NCBI GenBank assembly: GCA_014238595.1
Contig: JABAAV010000052.1
Location: 1-10,442 of the forward strand
Length of the DNA: 10,442 bases
Origin: Myxococcales bacterium
GTDB taxonomy: Bacteria; Myxococcota_A; Polyangia; Haliangiales; J016
Direction: 5' to 3'
Positions 4,403 through 10,442 of this stretch are shown here, piece by piece. Under the pieces are notes generated by a model. It made no database searches, was not told the DNA's origin, and worked only from the letters and a program-made list of their open reading frames with translations. Position 1 is the first letter of the stretch. The number at the start of each line of letters is the position of its first letter. The position numbers and the translations under genes were made by a program.

Positions 4403-6424
4403 ATTCGCACAAACAAACCACATTTACACAAGCTCTCTGAGAAGAACGATTGTGCTCTTGAAGATGTTGGAGGGAAAGCTCATCATCTCAATCAATTGAT
4501 TATCCAAGGATTTAATGTTCCTGATGGCATTGTTATTCCTTGGATAATACTCAAAAATCCCACATTATTAAAACAACATGAATCAATCATATTGGATTCA
4601 ATACAAGCGTTCAACGCAGAAACATTCATCGTTCGAAGTTCAGCAACCATTGAAGATAGTGTGGATCATCCGTGTGCGGGACTTTTTGAATCAATGTTCT
4701 GCACACAAGATACTCTCTTCAAAACAATACAAGCCGTTTATCAGTCAAAAGATACACAAACGGTTCATGAATATCAAAAAGCACACAACATCAAAACCAT
4801 TGATCTATCGATCATTATTCAATCCAAAATAACGGGCATGAAAGGGACATTATATACGAGATGTCCTTATGCCGAGCAAAGCCATAGTCTGATTGAATGG
4901 AATGATGATTGTTGGGCAAAAACAACACACCATGGTGTCATCGTCGCATCTAATGTTCCTGATTCAACAGATACAATACAGGCATCTTGGATACAAACAG
5001 CCTTGAATATTGAGGCATGTCTGAACTATGACAATGTTGATATTGAGTGGGTGCTTGATGCCAACAATCATTTTTGGATTGTACAAGCAAGACCTGTTCC
5101 TTGTATGGATATCACACATGAAGTACCCAAATCATCTTTAATTTTTTCCAAGCAAACACCATTGATTATTTGGCGTTTGGATGTCGAACACAATCCAGAT
5201 CCACTATCACCAGCGCAACAAGGCTTAGTCTCTCATATGAGACAAAAAACAGATGTCTTGCTGCAAATCGTTGAAGGGTATCTTTATTACGGGACTGATC
5301 CAACCGTAACACAGTCAACCATCACATCAACAGAACTCAAAACACTGCATCACATTTTACAAAAAAAATTCGAAGCGATCATGCAACAGCCACAACAACC
5401 ATTATCACTCGAGCAAGCACTCAAGGCTTATGAAGAAATTTATCATCTATGCATCAATCACGCAGCTCCCATGGTTTCATTTTTTCTCAACAAACTCAAA
5501 CATGCAATTAAAACACTCACAGACTATCCCGAACAAGCCATACGAAATTTGTTATCACATCATCATCATGACCGTATTGAATACTATTGTGCTCAGGCAC
5601 AAATACAATCAACAGACAATCTGCATCATATCTCAAGATTTATGTCACCTGTTTGGGATGTCGCACAACAAACCTATCAAGAACAACCTCATATCGTTGA
5701 CCGTTCCTCTCGTGAACCATTGAGTATCGATACACATCCCTATGCAGAAACAACAAAACAACAACTTCTCAAACGAAGTGCTCATCCCAAAGAGCTAACA
5801 ACCATTATTGAAGATGCACAATGTGCATCACAAATAGCAGAGCTCGATGATTTTTGTTTTTATAAAGCACAAGCCACTGTTCGTTATGCATTACAAACTA
5901 TTGCCAAACACTGGGGAATTGATCCTGAAGATATTTTCTATTTATCTCTTGAAGATATCATTAACAGTCAGCACACCATGCCATCGATAAATCAAATAAC
6001 AACACAAATACATGAGGCAAAACAACGCCTTGAACAACAACAGCACTATCAAATGCCACATTATATTATAAACGGAGAATCCCTTTCACACGTTGTAGAA
6101 CATGGCACTGATCAATGGAAAGGCCGCGGTGTTGGAGGTCAAATCAAAGGCATTGCTTATCGTTTAGATCATTTAGCCCATGCTGATTCCATTCCTCAAG
6201 GAGCTATTTTAGTGGCACAAAGTGCAACCCCTGCAATGACATTTGCATTACAACGCTCTAACGGCGCCATCATTACACATGCAGGGCTATTGAGTCATGC
6301 CGCTGCTATGGCTCGAGCAATCAACATTCCTTGTATTGTTGATTGTCATTCAGCATGGAACAGTATTCAAACAGGAGACACCCTGTGGATCGATGGACAA
6401 CAAGGAATTATTCTTCGCTTATAA
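4403..6424 (+). CDS. PEP/pyruvate-binding phosphotransferase (PPDK/PEP-synthase/rifampin-phosphotransferase superfamily), ATT start proposed
   Basis: This enzyme of about 673 residues has an N-terminal ATP-grasp domain and a C-terminal phospho-histidine swivel domain. Numbered from ATT 4403, the ATP-grasp (about 15-235) shows GGK (Lys25), VRSSATIED (Arg78) and EW...VQARP (Glu215, Gln228, Arg230), the ATP/Mg contacts of this superfamily. A mostly helical middle (about 240-575) follows, then GILVA-type and LLSHAAAMAR motifs with the phospho-acceptor His632. There is no C-terminal PEP-binding TIM barrel, so it resembles rifampin phosphotransferase (ATP-grasp, substrate domain, His domain) rather than PPDK or PpsA, but is about 200 residues shorter. 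The substrate is unknown. The frame is open from 4394, yet no ATG, GTG, TTG or CTG occurs before TTG 4496, and a start there would delete GGKAHHLNQ including the ATP-binding lysine. Hence the proposed ATT start; a lost start or sequencing indel is the alternative. Confidence 0.85.
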   Translation: MRTNKPHLHKLSEKNDCALEDVGGKAHHLNQLIIQGFNVPDGIVIPWIILKNPTLLKQHESIILDSIQAFNAETFIVRSSATIEDSVDHPCAGLFESMFCTQDTLFKTIQAVYQSKDTQTVHEYQKAHNIKTIDLSIIIQSKITGMKGTLYTRCPYAEQSHSLIEWNDDCWAKTTHHGVIVASNVPDSTDTIQASWIQTALNIEACLNYDNVDIEWVLDANNHFWIVQARPVPCMDITHEVPKSSLIFSKQTPLIIWRLDVEHNPDPLSPAQQGLVSHMRQKTDVLLQIVEGYLYYGTDPTVTQSTITSTELKTLHHILQKKFEAIMQQPQQPLSLEQALKAYEEIYHLCINHAAPMVSFFLNKLKHAIKTLTDYPEQAIRNLLSHHHHDRIEYYCAQAQIQSTDNLHHISRFMSPVWDVAQQTYQEQPHIVDRSSREPLSIDTHPYAETTKQQLLKRSAHPKELTTIIEDAQCASQIAELDDFCFYKAQATVRYALQTIAKHWGIDPEDIFYLSLEDIINSQHTMPSINQITTQIHEAKQRLEQQQHYQMPHYIINGESLSHVVEHGTDQWKGRGVGGQIKGIAYRLDHLAHADSIPQGAILVAQSATPAMTFALQRSNGAIITHAGLLSHAAAMARAINIPCIVDCHSAWNSIQTGDTLWIDGQQGIILRL

Positions 6425-6434
6425 CGATCACGAC

Positions 6435-6743
6435 TTATCGATTCATGCGTAGAAGCAAGTTTTTCCCTGCTCGGAAAAAAGGAAGTCGTTTAGGCGACAC
6501 ATTAACAGATTGACCTGTTTTAGGATTACGTCCTTGATATGATTTATAACGGCGCAAGGTAAAACTCCCAAAACCACGGATTTCAATCTTATCGCCTGCT
6601 CGTAATGCTTCAGAAAATTCATCAAAGATTAAATCAACGACCTGCTTGGAATGAGCTACAGAAAGATCACATCGAGATGCTACCATCTCAATGAGGTTTG
6701 CCTTAGTGGTTGTTTGCGACAACGTATTCTCTTTATGTCCCAT
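6435..6743 (-). CDS. HU/IHF-family nucleoid DNA-binding protein
   Basis: This 102-residue histone-like protein should dimerise and bend DNA. The core (about residues 12-102) matches the family: N-terminal helices TKANLIEMVASRCDLS and HSKQVVDLIFDEFSEAL, the turn IRGFGSF (56-61), then the DNA-binding arm YQGRNPKTGQSV with the intercalating proline at 74, and a C-terminal SPKRLPFFRAGKNLL. Typical members are about 90-100 residues and start just before TKADLI. Here there is a polar extension of about ten residues (MGHKENTLSQ), supported by the ATG and by a nearby promoter. Whether it is HU or an IHF subunit cannot be settled by eye; the arm RNPKTG suits both. It converges on the PEP-utilising enzyme with only 10 bp between the stop codons and no obvious terminator, so the two transcripts likely overlap in antisense. 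Confidence 0.93.
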   Translation of the reverse strand: MGHKENTLSQTTTKANLIEMVASRCDLSVAHSKQVVDLIFDEFSEALRAGDKIEIRGFGSFTLRRYKSYQGRNPKTGQSVNVSPKRLPFFRAGKNLLLRMNR

Positions 6744-6755
6744 CGTTCAAAGAAT

Positions 6756-6784
6756 ATTTTAGACTAACCATTCTATTCAAGCAA
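6756..6784 (-). promoter_or_regulatory. sigma70-like promoter of the HU/IHF-family gene
   Basis: On the minus strand: TTGCTT (6779-6784), a 17-bp spacer, TAAAAT (6756-6761). The -10 ends 12 bases before the ATG at 6743, implying a leader of about five bases and no room for a ribosome site. Confidence 0.5.
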
Positions 6785-6962
6785 GACATCCTCAACCATC
6801 ATGAATCTCTTTTTTCAAACCAACCAGAATCTCACGATTCATCATTAGTTCTCTATCGATTGGACATATTCTACGGTTCAATAATTCTGGCCTCACAGTG
6901 TATTGAGCAACACATAGCTCCTCATTCTATCTGTTTTCATTCCAAATACGCGAGATAAACTT
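6785..6962. other. Intergenic stretch, nothing recognised
   Basis: This is the left part of the 401-bp gap between the HU/IHF gene and the TonB-dependent receptor. An 82-codon plus-strand frame crosses it but overlaps the HU gene antisense and shows no protein-like features. No RNA or repeat is recognised here. Confidence 0.4.
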
Positions 6963-7028
6963 GTATCAACGTATCGTTGATACTAAATGAGATCTGATAA
7001 GATCTTAGATTGATCTACTGCATCTAAG
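6963..7028. promoter_or_regulatory. Cluster of three inverted repeats upstream of the TonB-dependent receptor
   Basis: Three palindromic elements lie within 66 bp. GTATCAACG (6963-6971) and CGTTGATAC (6975-6983) form perfect 9-bp arms around 3 bases. AGATC (6990-6994) and GATCT (7001-7005) are separated by 6 bases. CTTAGAT (7004-7010) and ATCTAAG (7022-7028) are separated by 11 bases. There is no T-tract, so a terminator is unlikely. Operator sites for the receptor operon, or for the divergent HU gene, are the likelier reading. Confidence 0.55.
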
Positions 7029-7073
7029 CGTTTATCAGTCGATTCTTTCGTTGTGCTGAAACCCAACATAATT

Positions 7074-7081
7074 CGTTGATA
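7074..7081 (+). promoter_or_regulatory. Third copy of the CGTTGATA half-site
   Basis: CGTTGATA here repeats exactly the right half of the 6963-6983 palindrome (copy at 6975-6982). It lies 49 bases before the probable -10 of the receptor gene. A regulator that binds the palindrome could also contact this single half-site. Confidence 0.35.
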
Positions 7082-7129
7082 TTCTCAAAAACTTCATTGA
7101 ATCATACTTACTTTTTTTTTAAACACACC

Positions 7130-7135
7130 TACAAT
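7130..7135 (+). promoter_or_regulatory. -10 box of the TonB-dependent receptor operon
   Basis: TACAAT (5 of 6 to consensus) ends nine bases before the ATG at 7145. The 16-18 bp position holds only weak matches (TTACTT), so an activator may be needed. No ribosome site lies before the ATG, again suggesting a near-leaderless mRNA. Confidence 0.4.
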
Positions 7136-7144
7136 CCAATACCC

Positions 7145-9412
7145 ATGCGATTTTTCTTTATTGTCCTTGTTTTCGTTCTAGAAACGACGTCTGCCTATGC
7201 CGAATCAATATCAATTTCTGGCACTGTATTGGATAGCCAAACATTTATACCCATTCAAAATGCAACCATTCAAATAGAAGAACAAACCACGATCACTGAT
7301 GCGATTGGACACTATGTTATCACGACACAACACAACACACTGTCCCAAGCAAAAGATACAACCGATAAACTCGTATTAATGATTTCAGCCGAAGGTTATC
7401 TAAACACTCAAAAAAACCTCGCGCCTATCAAACAATCCAACATCGTCATTTTGCTGGATAAGCAGGGTCAGTCGGGTGAAATAATCGAAATTATTGAAAA
7501 AACCCCTATTCAAATCACCACACCAGGACAAACGGATTTATCGCAAAAAGAATTACTCACAATACCAGGTGCACGTGGTGATCCCATCTCAGCACTTCGC
7601 TCTCTTCCGAGCGTTGGAACCACAAGATCTGGTCGCGGTGCAGGTCAAGGTAATATTGTCATTCGAGGCTCTGCCCCTGAAGATTCATCATATCTTGTTG
7701 ATGGTATTCGTATTCCTTTGCTTTATCACTTTGGAGGTATTACCTCCGTGATTCCATCTAATTTTATTGAAGATATTGTTTTTTTTCCAGGAGGGTTTGG
7801 TGCCAATGAGGGATCATCAACCGCAGGGTTGGTTGAGATTCAAACAAAATCGTCACAAATCACACAAACATCTGGTTTCTTTGAATTTTCATTTATTGAT
7901 GTTGCAGCATATCTTGAAACCCCCATCACAAAGACACTTGATTTAAAAATAGGGCTTCGCAGATCCATCATTGATTTAATCCTTCCATTTGTCATACCAG
8001 AGGATGCCGGATTAGATTTTGTCGTTGCGCCACGCTATTACGATGGCCAACTTCGCTTAGATTGGCGCCCACATTCAAATCATCGGTTTGCCTTTTTTGG
8101 ATTTTTAAGCTCCGATCGCCTAGAGCTGCTTTTTAATAATCAACGATCCAACGATCCCAAAGCCATGGGGGCAGTAGTCAGCCAACCTAATTTTCAAAAA
8201 CTGATGGCAACATGGTCTTATAAAAACAGCGTTATCGATAATCGTCTTGTTGCCGCAGGAGGACCTACCTATATATTCTTTGAACTCGGAGAAGATTTTG
8301 GTCTTGATATTGCGGCATGGGATTATACCTTGCGTGATGATCTAACATGGAAATTTCATGATTTATTGTCATTAAAAACAGGGCTCAATATTCGATGGAT
8401 CTTGAGCACTTCATCCGTCAATCTTCCGTTGCCTTCATCAACCGAAGATCCTGGAAATCCACCCAATCTTAGTTTTGATCTTCCCGTTGATATTCAAGAT
8501 CAAGAACAAATCACATCCATTTATGCAAATTATGCTGCACTCGATATAACCCCTAGTAAATTTTTCCAAATCACACCAAGTGTTCGTCTTGAATACTATG
8601 CTCAACTCAACAGATTTGAACTCATGCCACGTCTTTCCACCAAGATGACATTGTCTCAACAATGGATAATCCGTGGCAGCACAGGCGTTTATACACGAGC
8701 CCCTGAAAACGCAGAAGCCCTTAATACAACCCTTCATCCAGAACGCTCGAATCAATATGTCATCGGTGTTGAATACAATCCAACAAGCGATATCAAAGCC
8801 ACACTTAATGGATTTTATATTGATCGATCACAATTGGTTCAACAAGATGACACGCGTATTGACATCAGCAATCCAATCGCTTCGGATGTTTATGTCAATA
8901 CAGGATCTGGTCACTCTTATGGTTTTGAATCACTGCTACGTGCACGGTATGACAATTTTTTTGGATGGCTTGCTTACACGATTTCACGTAGTGAAATTCG
9001 CATTTCTGATGATCAACCATTGGAATTGTATAGGTATGATCAAACCCATAATTTGATTGCGGTGGCAAGTTATCAGATAGGCCCTTGGACATTGGGTGGT
9101 CGTTGGCAATATGCGACAGGAATTCCAATCACACCGTACATCGGTTCACGTTACAATGCTGATTTGAATTATTATACACCTATTATTGGTGACGTGAACA
9201 GTGAACGTATTGAGGATAGCCATCGTCTTGACATGCGTATTGATTATTCATGGCGTTTTGATTCATGGGATTTATCCGCATTTCTTGATGTCACCAATGT
9301 TTATCTTAATCCTGCTGTATTATCCTATCAATACAATTTCGATTATACTGAAAAAACCCCGATTACCGATATTCCCATTCTACCTGCATTAGGAATACGA
9401 GGAACTTTTTGA
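7145..9412 (+). CDS. TonB-dependent outer-membrane receptor with carboxypeptidase-regulatory-like domain
   Basis: This 755-residue outer-membrane active transporter is driven by TonB-ExbBD. The ATG at 7145 is chosen over the upstream TTG (7076) because it starts directly with a signal peptide (MRFFFIVLVFVL..., cleavage after AYA, residue 19). Residues about 20-105 form a CarboxypepD_reg-like beta-sandwich (SGTVLDSQTFIPIQNATI...TDAIGHY). The plug (about 120-240) contains GDPISALRSLPSVG, VIRGSAPEDSSYLVDG (173-187) and IPLLYHFGG, a signature common in myxobacterial receptors. The rest is a beta-barrel rich in alternating aromatic strands and ends in the C-terminal phenylalanine (GIRGTF) used for barrel assembly. 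The stop overlaps the start of a lipoprotein gene by one base, so the two are co-translated. The ligand is unknown; no Fur-type box was recognised, while palindromes upstream suggest specific regulation. Confidence 0.95.
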   Translation: MRFFFIVLVFVLETTSAYAESISISGTVLDSQTFIPIQNATIQIEEQTTITDAIGHYVITTQHNTLSQAKDTTDKLVLMISAEGYLNTQKNLAPIKQSNIVILLDKQGQSGEIIEIIEKTPIQITTPGQTDLSQKELLTIPGARGDPISALRSLPSVGTTRSGRGAGQGNIVIRGSAPEDSSYLVDGIRIPLLYHFGGITSVIPSNFIEDIVFFPGGFGANEGSSTAGLVEIQTKSSQITQTSGFFEFSFIDVAAYLETPITKTLDLKIGLRRSIIDLILPFVIPEDAGLDFVVAPRYYDGQLRLDWRPHSNHRFAFFGFLSSDRLELLFNNQRSNDPKAMGAVVSQPNFQKLMATWSYKNSVIDNRLVAAGGPTYIFFELGEDFGLDIAAWDYTLRDDLTWKFHDLLSLKTGLNIRWILSTSSVNLPLPSSTEDPGNPPNLSFDLPVDIQDQEQITSIYANYAALDITPSKFFQITPSVRLEYYAQLNRFELMPRLSTKMTLSQQWIIRGSTGVYTRAPENAEALNTTLHPERSNQYVIGVEYNPTSDIKATLNGFYIDRSQLVQQDDTRIDISNPIASDVYVNTGSGHSYGFESLLRARYDNFFGWLAYTISRSEIRISDDQPLELYRYDQTHNLIAVASYQIGPWTLGGRWQYATGIPITPYIGSRYNADLNYYTPIIGDVNSERIEDSHRLDMRIDYSWRFDSWDLSAFLDVTNVYLNPAVLSYQYNFDYTEKTPITDIPILPALGIRGTF
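9399..9404 (+). promoter_or_regulatory. Shine-Dalgarno site of the receptor-linked lipoprotein gene
   Basis: GAGGAA sits seven bases before the ATG at 9412, inside the last codons of the receptor gene. It decides for ATG 9412 over the TTG at 9409. It is the one clear ribosome site in the window, in contrast to the first genes of the transcription units. Confidence 0.7.
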
Positions 9413-10239
9413 TGACTACTATACGATACTTGATTGTTTTATTAACTTTTTGTGCTTGTGGAGATTTTTACGATCCAAACGAATTAGGCAAAACACAAAT
9501 TCTTGGTATCCGTTCGGTTCCCCCCATCGTGCGTCCAGGTCATTCTGCAGAGTTGTCAGTGTTGATTGTTGATTCCCAAGGGACGATTGCCTTAACCTCA
9601 GAAAATGTCACATGGAATGTGACCAATTCACCACCATTAATAAAACAAGCACTAGGAACAATAACAACAATCAATGATGATGGATCTGCCGTCTATCAAG
9701 CCCCTGATAATATTGGCACAGCTCAAGATCCTTCAATTGCAACCATAATAGAAGTGTCCATTACATTACCCAATGATTTGACATTAACAGCACTCAAAAC
9801 AATCCTCTTTGCACCTGTTGATGACAATGAAAATCCTGTGATTACACGTCTTGTTATTGGCGACACTGACATTGACATGCCCTCACTCAAAATTGAAAAC
9901 CCCGTCGAATTATCTAAACATGAAAACACCCCACTTGAAGCATTCGTTGACGATCACATTCCTCAACAAATAGATGCCTTTTTAGATACTCTCCCCGAAG
10001 CATTGTGTCCGATGAAACATGCTCCAGACTTTGCATGGTATACTAATGTAGGTTCAATCGATTTTTTCCGAACGCCTATGCCAATGTTTATCCCTCCTGA
10101 TCCTGAAACGATTGCGGAACGTGATAATAATAATCGTCCTTCAACACAAGGTCACTTATATTTGGTTTATCGTGTGGTTTACTGTAATTTGTTTTCCAGT
10201 CTCACCTGGACAGAAATTCCTATCACATTGCACGAATAA
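9412..10239 (+). CDS. Receptor-associated lipoprotein of unknown function
   Basis: This 275-residue exported protein is not assigned to a known family. The N-terminus MTTIRYLIVLLTFCACG is a short lipoprotein-type signal. The lipidated residue is probably Cys16 (Phe-Cys-Ala before it) or Cys14, neither a perfect lipobox. The following GDFYDPNELGKTQILGIRSVPP is typical of myxobacterial surface lipoproteins that begin with a short acidic stretch. Residues about 30-130 (RPGHSAELSVLIVDSQG...VTWNVT...GSAVYQAP...ATIIEVSITLP) look like an Ig-like/bacterial-surface beta-sandwich. The rest (about 140-275) has two cysteines (LCPMKH and VVYCNL) that may pair. The start codon overlaps the receptor stop (TGATG) and its stop overlaps the next start (TAATG), so expression is tightly tied to both neighbours. 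A role as accessory subunit of the receptor, such as substrate capture, is inferred from linkage only. Confidence 0.8.
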   Translation: MTTIRYLIVLLTFCACGDFYDPNELGKTQILGIRSVPPIVRPGHSAELSVLIVDSQGTIALTSENVTWNVTNSPPLIKQALGTITTINDDGSAVYQAPDNIGTAQDPSIATIIEVSITLPNDLTLTALKTILFAPVDDNENPVITRLVIGDTDIDMPSLKIENPVELSKHENTPLEAFVDDHIPQQIDAFLDTLPEALCPMKHAPDFAWYTNVGSIDFFRTPMPMFIPPDPETIAERDNNNRPSTQGHLYLVYRVVYCNLFSSLTWTEIPITLHE

Positions 10240-10442
10240 TGATTCCTGCCGAATGGCATCCACATGCACGCTGTTGGATTGCATGGCCTCACAGTGAAGC
10301 ATTGTGGGGCATTGATCTTCCATACGCACAACAAGCGGTTGCTGAACTTTGTCATGCAATCGCAACCAAAGACCCTAACACAGGGGTGTTACAAGGTGAA
10401 GCCATCCATCTTTTGGTTGATCCTTCGTCATCTTTTGCTTTG
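10239..10442 (+). CDS. Agmatine deiminase family protein (5' part only)
   Basis: The first 68 codons run off the right edge. The N-terminus MIPAEWHPHARCWIAWPHSEALWG is the hallmark of the agmatine deiminase / Porphyromonas-type peptidylarginine deiminase family (PAD_porph), whose members hydrolyse the guanidino group of agmatine to N-carbamoylputrescine and ammonia in polyamine metabolism. The conserved Trp-Pro-His block and the following helix (PYAQQAVAELCHAIA) fit; the catalytic His and Cys lie beyond the window, so activity and exact substrate cannot be judged. The stretch KDPNTGVLQGEAIHLLVDP then corresponds to the first strand region. No signal peptide is seen, so it is cytoplasmic, unlike its two envelope-bound upstream partners. 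The ATG overlaps the preceding stop (TAATG) and no ribosome site is visible, pointing to translational reinitiation. aguA is a possible name but is not assigned from a fragment. Confidence 0.85.
   Translation, partial: MIPAEWHPHARCWIAWPHSEALWGIDLPYAQQAVAELCHAIATKDPNTGVLQGEAIHLLVDPSSSFAL

Noticed and set aside
4365..4495. Frame beginning ATG 4365 (MSIIDPSLYKQ...) as the true start of the PEP-utilising enzyme
   Set aside because: It is in a different frame and stops at 4497-4499. The ATG abuts the terminator T-tract and precedes the likely promoter. It is kept only as part of the frameshift alternative.
6710..6958. 82-codon plus-strand open frame between HU and the TonB receptor
   Set aside because: It begins inside the HU gene on the opposite strand, lacks a ribosome site, and its sequence shows no signal peptide, domain or repeat.
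6963..7028. Inverted-repeat cluster as an insertion-sequence end or attachment site
   Set aside because: No transposase or integrase, no flanking target duplication and no matching distal copy in the window. A regulatory role is simpler.
7076..7144. TTG start for the TonB-dependent receptor giving 23 extra residues
   Set aside because: The extension is polar/aromatic and would bury the signal peptide. ATG 7145 starts directly at a normal signal sequence and follows a TACAAT box.
8673..9056. 127-codon plus-strand frame inside the receptor gene
   Set aside because: It is a shadow of the barrel-coding region with no independent start signal or protein-like character.
10156..10365. Minus-strand 69-codon frame across the lipoprotein/deiminase junction
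   Set aside because: It is antisense to two well supported overlapping genes and has no features of its own.

Overview
The window suggests a low-GC (about 40 %) relative of the Myxococcota / 'Deltaproteobacteria' (Bradymonadales-like). This is inferred from three family traits. First, the TonB-dependent receptor has an N-terminal carboxypeptidase-regulatory-like domain and an IRGSAPED...VDG...PLLYHFGG plug. Second, two secreted proteins end in a MYXO-CTERM-like tail (Gly-Cys, short hydrophobic helix, basic residue). Third, Pro/Thr/Ser/Asp-rich lipoproteins are frequent. No mobile element, CRISPR array, rRNA or tRNA was recognised.

Layout. Positions 1-2961 carry three minus-strand genes for envelope or surface proteins: a lipoprotein with a 24-bp tandem repeat (cut by the left edge) and two tandem paralogues with signal peptide, probable beta-propeller, acidic Cys-rich segment, Pro-rich stalk and C-terminal sorting-like tail. 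Positions 3029-4298 carry, on the plus strand, a small four-cysteine protein resembling HiPIP and a DsbA-family thiol-disulfide lipoprotein that ends in a strong terminator. Positions about 4403-6424 encode a PPDK/PEP-synthase/rifampin-phosphotransferase-type enzyme (ATP-grasp plus phospho-His domain) with no canonical start codon where its conserved N-terminus begins. It converges on an HU/IHF-family gene (6435-6743, minus). A 401-bp intergenic region with clustered inverted repeats precedes a tightly coupled set: TonB-dependent receptor, lipoprotein, and the first 68 codons of an agmatine-deiminase-family gene, each overlapping the next by one base.

The most striking cross-cutting signal is in the starts. 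For most first genes of transcription units, a sigma70-like -10 hexamer lies only about 7-12 bases before the start codon and there is no Shine-Dalgarno sequence. This implies leaderless or near-leaderless mRNAs. The operon-internal lipoprotein gene at 9412 has an ordinary GAGGAA ribosome site. Under this pattern the odd start of the PEP-utilising enzyme could be an ATT codon at 4403, eight bases after TATAAA.

Functional links between blocks are not evident beyond a shared envelope theme (surface proteins, periplasmic thiol chemistry, outer-membrane uptake).
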